A DNA stretch of 64,000 nt from Bidens hawaiensis. Taxonomy: Eukaryota; Streptophyta; Magnoliopsida; Asterales; Asteraceae. The notes beneath the pieces are model-generated. The model searched no databases, was not told the DNA's origin, and was given only the letters and a program-made list of their open reading frames with translations. The stretch covers positions 62,001-126,000 of the forward strand of contig JAIQDT010002043.1 in NCBI GenBank assembly GCA_021521415.1, written 5' to 3'. Both the position numbers and the translations under genes were made by a program. Position 1 is the first letter of the stretch; each line of letters starts with the position of its first letter. Positions 35,559 to 47,991 of this stretch are shown here, one piece after another.

Positions 35559-37816
35559 TGTCACACCCCAACCTACGGCGGAATATGCCGGGGCGCGACA
35601 TAATTGTATCATAGCTCAAAAGACATTAAAATAAATCCACGTGTCAATATCTAAATTATTAAATTCATATTATTCAAGTACGCAAAAGCACAAACATTGT
35701 CTAATAGAAATAAACATAACAATTTAATATAAATAAATAAATAGTCTTTGATTGATCATGCATCCTAAGGTCCAACTACTCTTTAATCTCTTGATTCTTC
35801 ATTCAATGTAGCTACCTGCCACATGCGGGAAAATACATAGTTTGTCAACATAAAGTTGAGCAAGTAATCACGGTTTTTGAATACATATAATATAAAAATG
35901 ACAATTCCTTGCGATAATATGAAATACTACAACTAGCATAACAACAATATAACAATAATATAAAAGTTGTCTTTTCACTCGAATCTCATGGATAACGAGC
36001 TACTCCGACGGAGTATGATCATACTAATGAGGATGAGGATGAGGATGAGGATGAGATACCAACCACCAATTCATAAAATAAACACATAGTCACATTTGCA
36101 CGTATAACTAATTGAGCAATATCATACAACACAAATAGTGGAATTGTAGTGAAAATGATTTAACGCATAACGCCCCCAAAATATAAAACAATAAAAAGGG
36201 GGATGTGAATTACTTACCTTTAGTGAGTAGATTAGTGAGGATGAGATAATAAAAAGAAAATGAGGATGAACTCGTCAAGCCTTCGAGATACATCAACAAA
36301 GATACCCTAACGATTAATAGATGTGGAAAAAGAATTAATAAAACATAACGATTTGAGATTTGATGGAATATTATTAGTTTAAATGTCATTATTTTGATTT
36401 AATCGGTTTGAAAGATTTGGCGTCTTTTAGGGTTTTAAAACATTATATTTATTATTGTTAGTGTTTATGTTATTATTATTATTATTATTATTAGTGTTAA
36501 TATTATTATTTGATAACTAATGTATAAGTGATATATTTTTATCAATATTTATAATTTTTTTAAGTAAACGAATTTTACTAATAGTTATACAATATATGTG
36601 TTTAACGGAACATTGATATTAGAAATATTCGGATGTACATAAATCATGGGAGAATTTATTCGGTTCTTTTAGCTAGATCGGTTTGGAAAGATATAAATGA
36701 ATGAATAAATAAATAAAATAATATTTGTTTTATGTGTATGTAAGTGTATATATATAAAAATATTATATAGTGTATATATGTTTAAGTATATATATGTATA
36801 CATACTAAGCGGTAGGAACAATATGACGCAGAGCCATGGTCAAAATAACACTTCTTGGGTTCGGTTTTATTAAAATAATGTTTATTTATACTTATATATT
36901 GATTAAAATGTAAAAGAAAAGAAGATATTAAAAAAACAGAAAACCGGGTCTGGAGGGGTTCGAACCCGCGCCTCCAGGCCGGTTCGACGTTTACACAGTA
37001 TGCAATGGCCACCAGACCAGTTTGGATGTTTGTCAAATACATGGAACGAGTTGATTAAAAACAAACAGCATGTTCTTCCCCATATCAATTGCAAACCATA
37101 GATCTTGAATTCGTGTTAATTGTTAATTGTCAATTCAAATCGAGTTAGGGTTATTGTTAGACGATCAAAAACGAACTGAGTGCATAATATAATTACCTAA
37201 ATCGATGAAGGATCAAAGGAGAACGGCGACATTAAACTCACGGCCCGAATTGGATTCAAAAGGGACTTGCACGGCTGTGTTTACTGCAATTATCTTAGGG
37301 TTTAGTTTCGTAAAGGTGTGAGGGATGTGTGTACACAATTAATTGTGTTTTCGTTGCACATATATAGCGATTTGGAGCCTAGGTCAGCCGCGGATTCCGT
37401 TTTTGGTTAATAGCTATCGTATAATATCCATACCTTAATTAATTTGTCGGTGGAGTTCGAATTTGGTTAGTAAACGATTTGGCAAGATCAATTTTAATTA
37501 TTGAAGCCGAAAATTGAGGACCAAGCAAAGGGGGGGGGGGGATACGGTCGATGGTTTAGAGGAGGAAGAAAGATTATTATTTTATTATTATAATATTTGA
37601 ATACAATTGCAGATTGATCCTTCATCTTTTGTGGTGGGTGCAACAATGGTGAATTGTTTAGTTTAGGGGTTGATTTGGCAATTCTTAGATAGTTTAAATA
37701 ATAAATATATAAAAGAAATAATTAAATAAAAGAAATCTTTTATTACTAATTTACCCGAACACGAACCAGGTCGGGTAACGATTACAAAGACATTAAACGA
37801 AAACCAAAATGTTACA
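35559..37816 (-). mobile_element. Solo gypsy-type LTR (family A), 2,258 bp
   Basis: The plus strand starts TGTCACACCCCAACC and ends AAAATGTTACA, so the minus-strand LTR is TGTAACATTTTGG...GGTTGGGGTGTGACA. It is homologous along its length to 12372-14249. A perfect 5-bp duplication (AATAT) flanks it and no internal region is present, so it is a solo LTR left by recombination. A (GATGAG)n tract is at 36017-36055, a (TTA)n tract near 36465-36495 and a minus-strand TATA-like sequence at 37360-37366. Confidence 0.88.
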
Positions 37817-37821
37817 AATAT
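37817..37821. repeat. 5-bp target-site duplication (right)
   Basis: AATAT, identical to 35554-35558. Confidence 0.85.
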
Positions 37822-38254
37822 CATATATAACACATACATGTGGCACACGCTTACCACTTAAGGTAATTGTGTTGACTAATTGTATAGGAGTATGCACACA
37901 GCCCCGAAAAACGTAACAAGGAAGGGGCTAGAACTCACCTGAATCATGTGTTCTTTCAGAATTGATTGTGACGCCTTTCTTCAGCTGGGCACGGCTAATT
38001 GTGTACAAATTTACAATCATCACTTAATTACCTCTAATTATATTATAATTCTATCATAGTGAAACTCCTAACGAACGGGGGTCCGGGGGCAGCGCCCCTG
38101 GCAACGGGGTTCTAGGGCGGCAGCCCTTAGTAGGGTCCAAGGGGCAGAGCCCCTGGCTGGGGTCGAGCTGGTAGGTCAGCTTGGAAAAATTTTATTTTCA
38201 TTAACAAGCCTTTATTAAAATTTCATCAGAAAAGCGAGTCAAGTTAAGTTTTAC

Positions 38255-38430
38255 AACAATTTGGATCGCATGTAAAACCAATCGCATCGCATGGCTAAAA
38301 GGAATCGCATCACATGGATGAACCAATCGCATCGCATGGTCCAACGAATCGCATCGCATGGAGAATTCTGATCGCATCGAATTTCCTCAAACTAATCGCA
38401 TCGCATGCATGTGTGACGCGATTTGTTTCG
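38255..38430. repeat. Short-period repeat of TCGCATCGCATGG
   Basis: About eight copies of AATCGCATCGCATGG or close variants, spaced 20-30 bp, lie inside LTR B. The LTR at 57715-58869 has a related but different motif (CCATGCGAAGCGAAAT) at the same position. Confidence 0.85.
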
Positions 38431-38526
38431 TGCGATCAGAATCGTCATCTCCTTTATATTATCATTTTTTCAGCCATTTTCCTCAGTGAGCCTTCCATAT
38501 GACCCGATTTTACCTTTTTAATGGGG

Positions 38527-38531
38527 TTTGG
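38527..38531. repeat. 5-bp target-site duplication (left) of gypsy element
   Basis: TTTGG, repeated at 47561-47565. Confidence 0.95.
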
Positions 38532-40395
38532 TGTGACATCTGCCCCGATCCGACCCGACCCAGGTACCCGTTTCTCTGACCCGATCTCTCTTTTATTATT
38601 TAATATTTATACTTATATTTTACTTTTAATAATAATATATATTTTCCTTCCCGCCTCTTTCTCTCTCTTTCTTTCCGCCGTCTCGTCCCTCTTCCTTCTC
38701 TCTTTCCGCTTTGTTTCCCTCTTCTCTTTGCTTGTCCTTTGGTTCTTCCCGCCTAAGGATGTCTGCAGCTCCACGCGCCAGACTCCTTACATGGAAGCCT
38801 GCGTGAAGACATCTTGTTCCTGCGATGCGTGAAGAGAACTCTTCTCACAGCGCGCTAAGAATGCATGTTCTTCCCGCAATGCGCTAAGAATGTATGTTCT
38901 TCCCGCGATGCGCTTAGAATTCTTGTTCTTCACGCAGCACGCTAAGGATTTGTGATTCTTCCCGCAGTGCGCTAAGGATTGTTGTGCCAGCCTTCGCGCT
39001 CGCGCACTCAGCCTTCCCGCGCTTAACCCTTGTTTAAATCTAGCCGTTTGCTTTTGTGTTGTCTTATCTTCTGTGCTGTTGACCTAACCTATCTAATGTC
39101 TGAATAGTTACTTTCGGCGCAGCATGCGTACCAACCCCCATTGGTTGGTAGAAAAAGTGACTGACATTATCTTTTGAGATCTGCTTTTGCCATACTTGAC
39201 CAGTACCTTTATCTGGCCTGCCCATGCCTTTTTTTTACTGTTCGCTGACAGCTTTATCTTGCCCCCTGCAGCTGCCATATCTTTTGATATCTTTTGCTTT
39301 TGGAATCTTTTGCTTTTTGAGATCTTTTCCCCTTTTCTGGATTTATGTCTCCTAGGGTTTTCCTATAAATAATAGTATTATTTTCTTAACACTACACACA
39401 CAAACACTTAATCTCTCCTGTTTCCCTCTTGCTCTCTGCCGTTGTCCTCCTGCCGCCTCCCTCCTCTCTTGCCTCCGTTTTCTCCTCTCCTCTGCCCTGT
39501 TTTCCGGTAATATATTATATATAATAGTTTACTTATTAATTATGCTAACTTATAATCAAGACTTAAAACCAATCGTTAAAAACAATAATCTTATTTATAG
39601 GTTAACTTGTGCTTGTTTAAAGTTGGTTCTTGCTTTATCTACCACCGCATCGTTTATCATGTGAGTTATCTCGTATCTAATCCCTTTTTATTTTAAATGC
39701 TTTGGGATGTTCATGTGTTCATACAAAACTTGAGTCTTAAACTTGTTTATGAACTTTAGTCGCGCAGTATCCCATGTGTTGAGGACGTTTACTTGGCTGT
39801 TTATTTGTATGTGTGTATCATTAACCGCTTTGTTCGGCCTATTCCGCAGTTCCGTTGGTACCATTAGTTGAACACGGGAGACCTATCGTTTACGGTTTTC
39901 TTTGTTTACACTTGCACAGATGTTTTCTCGTTTTTATGCTCAATTGGGAGCATGGATTGAACTATGATCTATGAACTATCTTAGGCTTGATCACAATCTG
40001 ATTACACCCTTGTTAAACTCTAGACATACACGTGTTGCGCGCAGATTTACTGTGATTATCTATGATTATCTATTAAACTTGATTTCTCACCAACACGCAA
40101 GTGTTTGACGTTTATTTTAACACATGTTCAGGTTTGCAGTAGCTGTTTTGGAGCTTGTGGACACGTAGGACGTTTTTACTTTTGGACCTAGAATTAAAAT
40201 GTATCAAGACAAGTTGATGTTTGAATGTTATAATTTATAATATATTGATTTATGTTTGATTTATGTTCTTTATTTTCCCCGCTGCGCGTGCGCGATAAAA
40301 TGTGTATTAATAAATATTGACACCAATAGTGTCGCGAGTAATGAAGCAATATGTGGCGCCCCGATGTATAATCCGCCTTTGGTCGGGGTGTTACA
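38532..40395 (+). repeat. 5' LTR of gypsy element, 1,864 bp
   Basis: It starts TGTGACATCTGCCCC and ends CGGGGTGTTACA. It has the same length as the 3' LTR, with no difference found in the stretches compared by eye. It contains a TATA box at 39364-39371 (TATAAATA), five ~29-bp repeats of the GCGCTAAGAATG type (38853-38990), and CT-rich sequence around 38650-38740 and 39415-39495. Confidence 0.95.
39364..39371 (+). promoter_or_regulatory. TATA box in gypsy 5' LTR
   Basis: TATAAATA is followed within 40 bp by ACACTACACACAC, a plausible start region. The 3' LTR has the same box at 46529-46536. Confidence 0.6.
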
Positions 40396-40398
40396 GAT

Positions 40399-40410
40399 TG
40401 GTATCAGAGC
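40399..40410 (+). promoter_or_regulatory. Primer-binding site (initiator-Met tRNA)
   Basis: TGGTATCAGAGC lies three bases after the 5' LTR and is complementary to the 3' end of plant initiator-Met tRNA. Confidence 0.95.
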
Positions 40411-40639
40411 TCGTTGACCTTAGGATAGGTGGTTAGACGTAACGACCTAGAATACCTAAGAGTCCCTTCTCGCGCATGAGAGAAATCTCATGTTTGCGCG
40501 CTTATTGTTAATTACTCGTTATTTATGAATATGCTCGCACTTGCGCAGTATATAAATTTTATGTTCTATTTCGCGATATTTCGATTTTTGTTGAATTTCG
40601 ATTTTTATTGATTTTACTTACATATTCGTTTGTTGGGAT

Positions 40640-40910
40640 TTGAAGATCCGAAAAGTCATGGTGATACATGAATAGTTGATTTTCAATTTCCATTTACGAT
40701 TATGTTCTAAGGTTGGAGACTTGAAAAGTCATGGTGATACATGAATTGTCAACCTCCAATACTCATTTTCTTGTATGTTTTATATTGAGGATTGAAAAGT
40801 CATGGTGATACATGAATCGTCAATCTCCAATACTCGTTTGCTCGTATATTTTAAATTGGGAATTCGGAAAGTCATGGTGATACATGAATTGTCGATTCTT
40901 GATTCGAATT
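40640..40910 (+). repeat. Four ~72-bp repeats in the gypsy leader
   Basis: The core AAGTCATGGTGATACATGAA recurs at about 40652, 40725, 40796 and 40868, each time within a longer similar unit. The core contains TCATG...CATGA, able to form a short hairpin. The array lies between the primer-binding site and the gag start. Confidence 0.85.
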
Positions 40911-41053
40911 TGTTACCTTTATTAAGTCTGCATTTTGGGTCATTTATTTTACTTTAACTTTTGATAGTATCTAACTCTGCGAAACCAAGCTTTATAAGAT
41001 TAAAACTTTGCGCTAAAACCAAGATATTAATTAAAATTTAAAACTTTTATAGA

Positions 41054-43273
41054 ATGCCTCCGCTATCTCGCCGATTTCAGAGAAGAGAAGCCTCGCGCAT
41101 GCGTAGACAGCAACGTTCCCAGGAAATGGCCGCCGCAATAGCCCAAGCTTTGAGCCAAAACAATACCTCGAGTTATAACATTAAGTCCTTTAACGCGGGT
41201 AACCCTCCAAAGTTCACAGGTCTTGAAGGAGCCACCGTGATGCTCCAGTGGCTTGAGAAGATTGAAAACACTTTCCTCCATACCCAATGCCCCTCAGACA
41301 GACGAACCCTGTATGCTTCCAGTGTCCTGGAATCCAGAGCGCTTACATGGTGGAATGGAGTAGCTCATGCGCGTGGCGCAGAGGCTGCTTCTAGCATGAC
41401 ATGGGAGGAATTCAAGGAAATTCTGACGCGAGAATTCTGCCCTCCCAACGAAGTTAAGCGCCTGGAGGAAGAATTTTGGAATCTTAAGCAATACAGCGGT
41501 GAAGCGCGCGAGTACGCGACGCGCTTCCACGAGCTAAGCTTACTGGTCCCTCACCTTGTTACCCCTTCCCGCCGAGCCATCGAGAAATTCCTTGGGGGTC
41601 TCCCCATGGAAATTCAAGATTCTGTATGGGCCAGAAACCCAGTAACCCTCTCTGACGCCATCGAATTGGCCGCTGTGCTCAGCGACAACCATGTCAGAGC
41701 AGGAACCCTGTTCCTGCGGGGAACTGAGAAGACCAAACCCACCAAGACTGTCCCTGAACCAACAGAAACCAAACCAGAACCCTCAAACCATAACCAGAAA
41801 CGTAGGCGCAGACAAGCCTATGCGCTTACCAACCCGCCCATTGTCCAGCAACCAATTTATCAACCAGTTTACGCGCCTAACCCACTGTCAACCTACCCAG
41901 CACCTCCTGTAGTCCACAACTATGCCTTAACCAATCCAGCACTTCCTGCCCCGCCAACTAAGAAGCCTTACACAGGAAACCAACCCTTTTGCCCAACCTG
42001 TAGACTTCATCACCCACCTCAAGTCCCGTGTCGACAATGTAACCGATGTGGCCGCGTAGGTCACTCCGTTGAGTACTGTAGAACCTCTCCCTCCAACCCG
42101 ATTGCGCCAACACCACCAGCCTACCCGCAGAACCCACAGCCAACTTACCAAAACCCACGACCCAGATCGTGCTTTAACTGCGGTGATCCAAGTCATTTCC
42201 GGAACGCGTGCCCAAGGCTACAAGTTCAGATTACTCAAGCGAATCCGGTGAACCAGATTTCGAACCAAGTGACGCGTGGACGAGCTTTTAACATAACCGC
42301 GCACCAAGCGCAAGCGAATAACGACGTAGTTAATGGTACATTTTTGCTTAACGGATTTTATGCATCTATGCTTTTTGATACTGGCGCCGATCGAAGTTTT
42401 ATTTCTCGCGCCTTCGAGCAGAAGCTTGCGCGACCGCGCAACGACTTAAAAGAAGATTTTTCAGTTGAATTGGCTAATGGCGAAACTGTTTTAATAAACT
42501 CGGTAATTAAAGATTGCACGCTTAACCTTAACGAAAACGATTTTCTGATCGACCTCATCCCTATGCCTCTTGGAAGCTTCGATGTTATTATTGGTATGGA
42601 CTGGCTCACGAAGAATCGCGCCGAAGTTATTTGCGCCAAGAAATTGATTCGCATACCTCGAGAAAATGGTGATCTTCATATTTACGGCGAAAAACCCTCC
42701 AGTGGTCTTAAGCTTATGTCTTGCGCCGAAGCCCAAAGACTCATGCGGAAGAAGTGTATTGCATTTCTAGCCCATGTGGTTAAACCCGATGAAGGAAAGA
42801 AGCTTCGCGATATCCCTGTTGTGCGTGATTTCCCTGAAGTTTTTCCTGATGATCTTCCTGGTATCCCTCCCGCTCGTGAAGTCGAGTTCCGTATTGATCT
42901 TGTCCCTGGTGCTTCCCCCGTGGCTAAATCTCCTTACCGTCTTGCACCCGCTGAGATGCAAGAATTGGCCAGCCAACTTCAAGAGTTGACTGCTAAAGGG
43001 TTCATTCGCCCTAGCTCTTCGCCCTGGGGTGCTCCGGTGTTGTTCGTTAAAAAGAAAGATGGATCGTTTCGCATGTGTATTGATTACCGCGAGTTGAACA
43101 AACTCACCATTAAAAACCGGTATCCCTTACCGCGTATTGACGACCTCTTTGATCAACTCCAAGGTGCCTCCTGTTTCTCGAAGATCGATCTCCGTTCTGG
43201 TTATCATCAGTTACGCATCCGCGATGAAGATGTTCCGAAGACTGCTTTTCGAACTCGTTATGGCCATTTTTGA
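41054..43273 (+). CDS. Gypsy gag-protease-reverse transcriptase (N-terminal part), ends at a frameshift
   Basis: The 739-codon frame starts at an ATG 640 bp after the primer-binding site. Residues ~60-220 form the retrotransposon gag domain ([28 protein letters not shown]). Two CCHC zinc knuckles follow at residues 329-342 ([14 protein letters not shown]) and 373-386 ([14 protein letters not shown]). The aspartic protease active site is FDTGADRSF with Asp442. Reverse transcriptase begins near residue 590 ([11 protein letters not shown]), and its first catalytic Asp lies in [12 protein letters not shown] (codon 43187). The frame stops at 43271-43273, right after a run of five T (43267-43271). 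The matching reading continues in another frame directly downstream, so one extra base in this run explains the break. Confidence 0.92.
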   Translation: MPPLSRRFQRREASRMRRQQRSQEMAAAIAQALSQNNTSSYNIKSFNAGNPPKFTGLEGATVMLQWLEKIENTFLHTQCPSDRRTLYASSVLESRALTWWNGVAHARGAEAASSMTWEEFKEILTREFCPPNEVKRLEEEFWNLKQYSGEAREYATRFHELSLLVPHLVTPSRRAIEKFLGGLPMEIQDSVWARNPVTLSDAIELAAVLSDNHVRAGTLFLRGTEKTKPTKTVPEPTETKPEPSNHNQKRRRRQAYALTNPPIVQQPIYQPVYAPNPLSTYPAPPVVHNYALTNPALPAPPTKKPYTGNQPFCPTCRLHHPPQVPCRQCNRCGRVGHSVEYCRTSPSNPIAPTPPAYPQNPQPTYQNPRPRSCFNCGDPSHFRNACPRLQVQITQANPVNQISNQVTRGRAFNITAHQAQANNDVVNGTFLLNGFYASMLFDTGADRSFISRAFEQKLARPRNDLKEDFSVELANGETVLINSVIKDCTLNLNENDFLIDLIPMPLGSFDVIIGMDWLTKNRAEVICAKKLIRIPRENGDLHIYGEKPSSGLKLMSCAEAQRLMRKKCIAFLAHVVKPDEGKKLRDIPVVRDFPEVFPDDLPGIPPAREVEFRIDLVPGASPVAKSPYRLAPAEMQELASQLQELTAKGFIRPSSSPWGAPVLFVKKKDGSFRMCIDYRELNKLTIKNRYPLPRIDDLFDQLQGASCFSKIDLRSGYHQLRIRDEDVPKTAFRTRYGHF

Positions 43274-45662
43274 ATTCTTGGTCATGTCCTTCGGTCTAAC
43301 CAACGCACCCGCCGTTTTCATGGATCTAATGAATCGGGTGTGTAGGCCTTTCTTGGATAAATTCGTGATCGTGTTTATCGATGATGTTCTGGTGTATTCT
43401 AAGACCAAGGCCGAGCATGAGCAACATCTTCGGTTGGTGTTGCAGAAGCTTCAAACCGAGCAACTCTATGCTAAGCTTTCCAAGTGTGAATTCTGGTCTG
43501 ATGAAGTACAGTTTCTTGGTCATGTTGTAAACAAGATGGGTATTCATGTCGACCCATCCAAGATTGAAGCAATCAAGAACTGGATTACGCCATCCTCTCC
43601 TTCTGAGATCCGTTCCTTTCTGGGCTTAGCTGGTTATTACCGGCGTTTCATTTTGAACTTCTCAAAGATCGCTTTGCCTTTAACAGCTCTAACGCACAAA
43701 GGTAAACCATATATTTGGGGCTCGAAGCAAGAAGAAGCCTTTCTAACGCTCAAGCGTTTGTTGTGTGAAGCTCCTGTTCTTGCGCTACCTGAGGGTAATG
43801 ATGATTTTGTCGTGTATTGCGATGCATCCAACCAAGGTCTCGGTTGTGTTCTTATGCAACGAGGCAAGGTTATCGCTTATGCATCGAGGCAACTTAAGGT
43901 TCATGAAAAGAATTATACAACTCACGACCTCGAGCTTGGTGCAGTTGTTTTTGCCTTGAAGATCTGGAGACACTACCTTTATGGTACTAAGTGTATCCTC
44001 TACACTGACCATAAAAGCCTTCAGCATATCTTTGATCAAAAGGAACTTAACATGAGGCAACGCCGATGGAACGAACTCATCAGCGATTACGATTGTGAGA
44101 TCCGGTATCATCCTGGTAAGGCTAATGTGGTAGCCGATGCGCTCAGCCGAAAACCCTGCCAACTTAACTGTATCTTGCCGCGCACCCAGCTTCACTTCGC
44201 GCCGATTCAAAGCAACCTTGAATCGCGTATTCGTGACGCGCAGCGCGCATCCATCAGTAATGGCAACCTTCGCGCCGAGTTAGCGTGTGGCGCGGAAGCG
44301 CACTTTGTCCCTAATCTGAGTGGAATTCTCTGCTATCTTAATCGCATCTGGATCCCTTGTGATGAGAATCTTCGCGCTGATATCCTTTGTGAAGCGCACA
44401 AATCTCGATATTCTATTCATCCTGGAGCTGATAAGATGTACAAGGATTTGCGCATAACTTATTGGTGGCCTGGCATGAAAAAGGATATTGCTGTGTTCGT
44501 AGCTAAGTGCCTGACTTGTTCTAAAGTTAAAGCTGAACACCAACGCCCATCTGGTTTGCTCGAACAACCAGAAATTCCTACGTGGAAATGGGAATGTGTA
44601 GCGATGGACTTTATTACCAAGTTACCTTTGACAGCAAGCAAACATGATAGCATTTGGGTAATAGTGGATCGATTGACTAAGTCTGCTCACTTCCTGCCCA
44701 TTCGTGAAAACTACCGTGTTGAGCATCTCGCGCAGCTTTATGTCAAGGAAATTGTCTGCCGCCATGGTACTCCTTTGAGCATCATATCCGATCGCGATGG
44801 CCGTTTTATATCTCGCTTTTGGAAATCTCTCCAATCTGCGCTAGGAACTCGCTTGGACATGAGTACGGCATATCATCCTCAGACTGACGGTCAGTCTGAG
44901 CGAACTATTCAAACTCTTGAGGATATGCTCCGATCTTGTGTTCTTGATTTTGGAGGTAATTGGGATTCACACCTGCCTTTGATCGAGTTTTCTTATAACA
45001 ACAGCTATCATTCCAGTATCGGTATGGCCCCATTTGAAGCACTTTACGGTCGTAAATGCCGCTCCCCGATTTGTTGGAGCGAAGTGGGTGAAACTCAAAT
45101 CACAGGACCCGAACTTGTTCAAGAGACAACCGATAAAATCGCCAAGATCCGTGATCATCTGCTGACTGCCAGAAGCCGACAGAAGAGTTACGCAGATCGT
45201 AGGCGAAAGCCTCTCGAATTTCAAGTTGGTGATCTTGTTCTCCTCAAAGTGTCGCCTTGGAAAGGTGTTGTCCGCTTTGGGAAGAAGGGTAAGCTTGCTC
45301 CTCGTTATGTTGGTCCATTCAAGATTCTCGCGCGTGTGGGAAAAGTTGCCTACAGACTTGACCTGCCGCCCGCGCTCAGTAATGTGCATCCAACGTTCCA
45401 TGTATCCAATCTCAAGAAGTGTTTAGCCGACGAGAACCTTCACATTCCACTTGATGAAGTTCAAGTTGATGAAACTATGCATTTCGTTGAGAAGCCTGTT
45501 GAGATTATGGATCGCGAGGTAAAGCAAACCAAGCGCAGTCGTATCCCTATCGTGAAAGTTCGTTGGGAGTCCAAGCGCGGAGCCGAGTTTACATGGGAAA
45601 GGGAAGATCACATGAAGATCAAGTACCCGCACCTGTTCTCTGCGCAACCTACTTCGAGATAA
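43272..45662 (+). CDS. Gypsy reverse transcriptase (C-terminal part), RNase H, integrase and chromodomain-like tail
   Basis: This is the downstream part of the same polyprotein, shifted by one base, and has no start codon of its own at the junction. The second RT catalytic pair is in VFIDDVL (codons 43380 and 43383). RNase H has VVYCDAS (Asp codon 43821), and [15 protein letters not shown] closes it. Integrase has an HHCC zinc region (about 44395-44530) and a catalytic triad with Asp codons 44607 and 44790 and Glu codon 44898, exactly 35 residues between the last two (DD35E). A GPF-type module (PRYVGPFKI) and a chromodomain-like end ([16 protein letters not shown]) complete it. The stop at 45660-45662 is about 20 bp before the polypurine tract. 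Confidence 0.92.
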   Translation, partial: EFLVMSFGLTNAPAVFMDLMNRVCRPFLDKFVIVFIDDVLVYSKTKAEHEQHLRLVLQKLQTEQLYAKLSKCEFWSDEVQFLGHVVNKMGIHVDPSKIEAIKNWITPSSPSEIRSFLGLAGYYRRFILNFSKIALPLTALTHKGKPYIWGSKQEEAFLTLKRLLCEAPVLALPEGNDDFVVYCDASNQGLGCVLMQRGKVIAYASRQLKVHEKNYTTHDLELGAVVFALKIWRHYLYGTKCILYTDHKSLQHIFDQKELNMRQRRWNELISDYDCEIRYHPGKANVVADALSRKPCQLNCILPRTQLHFAPIQSNLESRIRDAQRASISNGNLRAELACGAEAHFVPNLSGILCYLNRIWIPCDENLRADILCEAHKSRYSIHPGADKMYKDLRITYWWPGMKKDIAVFVAKCLTCSKVKAEHQRPSGLLEQPEIPTWKWECVAMDFITKLPLTASKHDSIWVIVDRLTKSAHFLPIRENYRVEHLAQLYVKEIVCRHGTPLSIISDRDGRFISRFWKSLQSALGTRLDMSTAYHPQTDGQSERTIQTLEDMLRSCVLDFGGNWDSHLPLIEFSYNNSYHSSIGMAPFEALYGRKCRSPICWSEVGETQITGPELVQETTDKIAKIRDHLLTARSRQKSYADRRRKPLEFQVGDLVLLKVSPWKGVVRFGKKGKLAPRYVGPFKILARVGKVAYRLDLPPALSNVHPTFHVSNLKKCLADENLHIPLDEVQVDETMHFVEKPVEIMDREVKQTKRSRIPIVKVRWESKRGAEFTWEREDHMKIKYPHLFSAQPTSR

Positions 45663-45679
45663 ATTTCGGGACGAAATTT

Positions 45680-45696
45680 CTTAAAGTAGGGGAGAC
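45680..45696 (+). promoter_or_regulatory. Polypurine tract of gypsy element
   Basis: AAAGTAGGGGAGA lies immediately before the 3' LTR and would prime plus-strand DNA synthesis. Confidence 0.85.
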
Positions 45697-47560
45697 TGTG
45701 ACATCTGCCCCGATCCGACCCGACCCAGGTACCCGTTTCTCTGACCCGATCTCTCTTTTATTATTTAATATTTATACTTATATTTTACTTTTAATAATAA
45801 TATATATTTTCCTTCCCGCCTCTTTCTCTCTCTTTCTTTCCGCCGTCTCGTCCCTCTTCCTTCTCTCTTTCCGCTTTGTTTCCCTCTTCTCTTTGCTTGT
45901 CCTTTGGTTCTTCCCGCCTAAGGATGTCTGCAGCTCCACGCGCCAGACTCCTTACATGGAAGCCTGCGTGAAGACATCTTGTTCCTGCGATGCGTGAAGA
46001 GAACTCTTCTCACAGCGCGCTAAGAATGCATGTTCTTCCCGCAATGCGCTAAGAATGTATGTTCTTCCCGCGATGCGCTTAGAATTCTTGTTCTTCACGC
46101 AGCACGCTAAGGATTTGTGATTCTTCCCGCAGTGCGCTAAGGATTGTTGTGCCAGCCTTCGCGCTCGCGCACTCAGCCTTCCCGCGCTTAACCCTTGTTT
46201 AAATCTAGCCGTTTGCTTTTGTGTTGTCTTATCTTCTGTGCTGTTGACCTAACCTATCTAATGTCTGAATAGTTACTTTCGGCGCAGCATGCGTACCAAC
46301 CCCCATTGGTTGGTAGAAAAAGTGACTGACATTATCTTTTGAGATCTGCTTTTGCCATACTTGACCAGTACCTTTATCTGGCCTGCCCATGCCTTTTTTT
46401 TACTGTTCGCTGACAGCTTTATCTTGCCCCCTGCAGCTGCCATATCTTTTGATATCTTTTGCTTTTGGAATCTTTTGCTTTTTGAGATCTTTTCCCCTTT
46501 TCTGGATTTATGTCTCCTAGGGTTTTCCTATAAATAATAGTATTATTTTCTTAACACTACACACACAAACACTTAATCTCTCCTGTTTCCCTCTTGCTCT
46601 CTGCCGTTGTCCTCCTGCCGCCTCCCTCCTCTCTTGCCTCCGTTTTCTCCTCTCCTCTGCCCTGTTTTCCGGTAATATATTATATATAATAGTTTACTTA
46701 TTAATTATGCTAACTTATAATCAAGACTTAAAACCAATCGTTAAAAACAATAATCTTATTTATAGGTTAACTTGTGCTTGTTTAAAGTTGGTTCTTGCTT
46801 TATCTACCACCGCATCGTTTATCATGTGAGTTATCTCGTATCTAATCCCTTTTTATTTTAAATGCTTTGGGATGTTCATGTGTTCATACAAAACTTGAGT
46901 CTTAAACTTGTTTATGAACTTTAGTCGCGCAGTATCCCATGTGTTGAGGACGTTTACTTGGCTGTTTATTTGTATGTGTGTATCATTAACCGCTTTGTTC
47001 GGCCTATTCCGCAGTTCCGTTGGTACCATTAGTTGAACACGGGAGACCTATCGTTTACGGTTTTCTTTGTTTACACTTGCACAGATGTTTTCTCGTTTTT
47101 ATGCTCAATTGGGAGCATGGATTGAACTATGATCTATGAACTATCTTAGGCTTGATCACAATCTGATTACACCCTTGTTAAACTCTAGACATACACGTGT
47201 TGCGCGCAGATTTACTGTGATTATCTATGATTATCTATTAAACTTGATTTCTCACCAACACGCAAGTGTTTGACGTTTATTTTAACACATGTTCAGGTTT
47301 GCAGTAGCTGTTTTGGAGCTTGTGGACACGTAGGACGTTTTTACTTTTGGACCTAGAATTAAAATGTATCAAGACAAGTTGATGTTTGAATGTTATAATT
47401 TATAATATATTGATTTATGTTTGATTTATGTTCTTTATTTTCCCCGCTGCGCGTGCGCGATAAAATGTGTATTAATAAATATTGACACCAATAGTGTCGC
47501 GAGTAATGAAGCAATATGTGGCGCCCCGATGTATAATCCGCCTTTGGTCGGGGTGTTACA
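45697..47560 (+). repeat. 3' LTR of gypsy element, 1,864 bp
   Basis: Same length as, and apparently identical to, 38532-40395. Every landmark is offset by exactly 7,165 bp, including the ~29-bp repeats (46018-46155). Confidence 0.95.
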
Positions 47561-47565
47561 TTTGG
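47561..47565. repeat. 5-bp target-site duplication (right) of gypsy element
   Basis: TTTGG, identical to 38527-38531. Confidence 0.95.
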
Positions 47566-47847
47566 GTCGTAACAACTTTGTCTACTTGCTTTTTACATTG
47601 TCCAAACGTCACTCGTTCGTCCCATATTGAACCCGTTAACTCGCGGCTCGTAAGGTTTATATTTTTCTTTCATCTTACAGCCCGATCTACTATTATACCA
47701 AGTTGCATGTCAAAACCGACCTCAAATACTTAACCTTTTAACCGAAACGCACCTTACGGGATTTCGGTTTGGTTCGGATCTGGACCGAACCGTGGATCTT
47801 AGAAGTGTTTCTTATTGTTTAGTGATGCTAACTCACGAAATCTCCTA

Positions 47848-47991
47848 CTTTCTCTTGGATATAGAAGAATATGAGAGGGAGAGAGTTTGAGTGTGAGTTT
47901 GAGTGTGTGTTCTTGGGGTTGAGAGAAGACGACTTTCTCTTGGAGAGAGTTAACTCTCTCCCTCTCATATTCTTCTATATCCAAGAGAAAG
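47848..47991. repeat. Perfect 40-bp inverted repeat with 64-nt centre
   Basis: The arm at 47848-47887 is exactly the reverse complement of 47952-47991. Within the centre, GGAGAGAGTTAACTCTCTCC (47942-47961) is itself a perfect palindrome overlapping the right arm. A transcript across it would fold into a long hairpin. It lies in the outer part of LTR B. Confidence 0.9.

Larger units (their letters stand above)
38532..47560 (+). mobile_element. Intact Ty3/gypsy retrotransposon, Tekay/Del-type, 9,029 bp
   Basis: The order is 5' LTR, tRNA-Met primer-binding site, leader, gag, protease, reverse transcriptase, RNase H, integrase with a C-terminal chromodomain-like region, polypurine tract and 3' LTR, with a perfect TTTGG duplication outside. 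Integrase following RNase H defines Ty3/gypsy. The chromodomain-like tail, two zinc knuckles and long LTRs suggest the Tekay (Del) chromovirus lineage, which is inference. Matching LTRs imply a very recent insertion. One frameshift in reverse transcriptase (near 43267-43271) breaks the polyprotein. Confidence 0.95.

Noticed and set aside
38521..39372. Open frames inside the gypsy 5' LTR (and twins at 45563-45997 and 46352-46537)
   Set aside because: They are present only because both LTRs are identical. They match no protein family and cross regulatory sequence.
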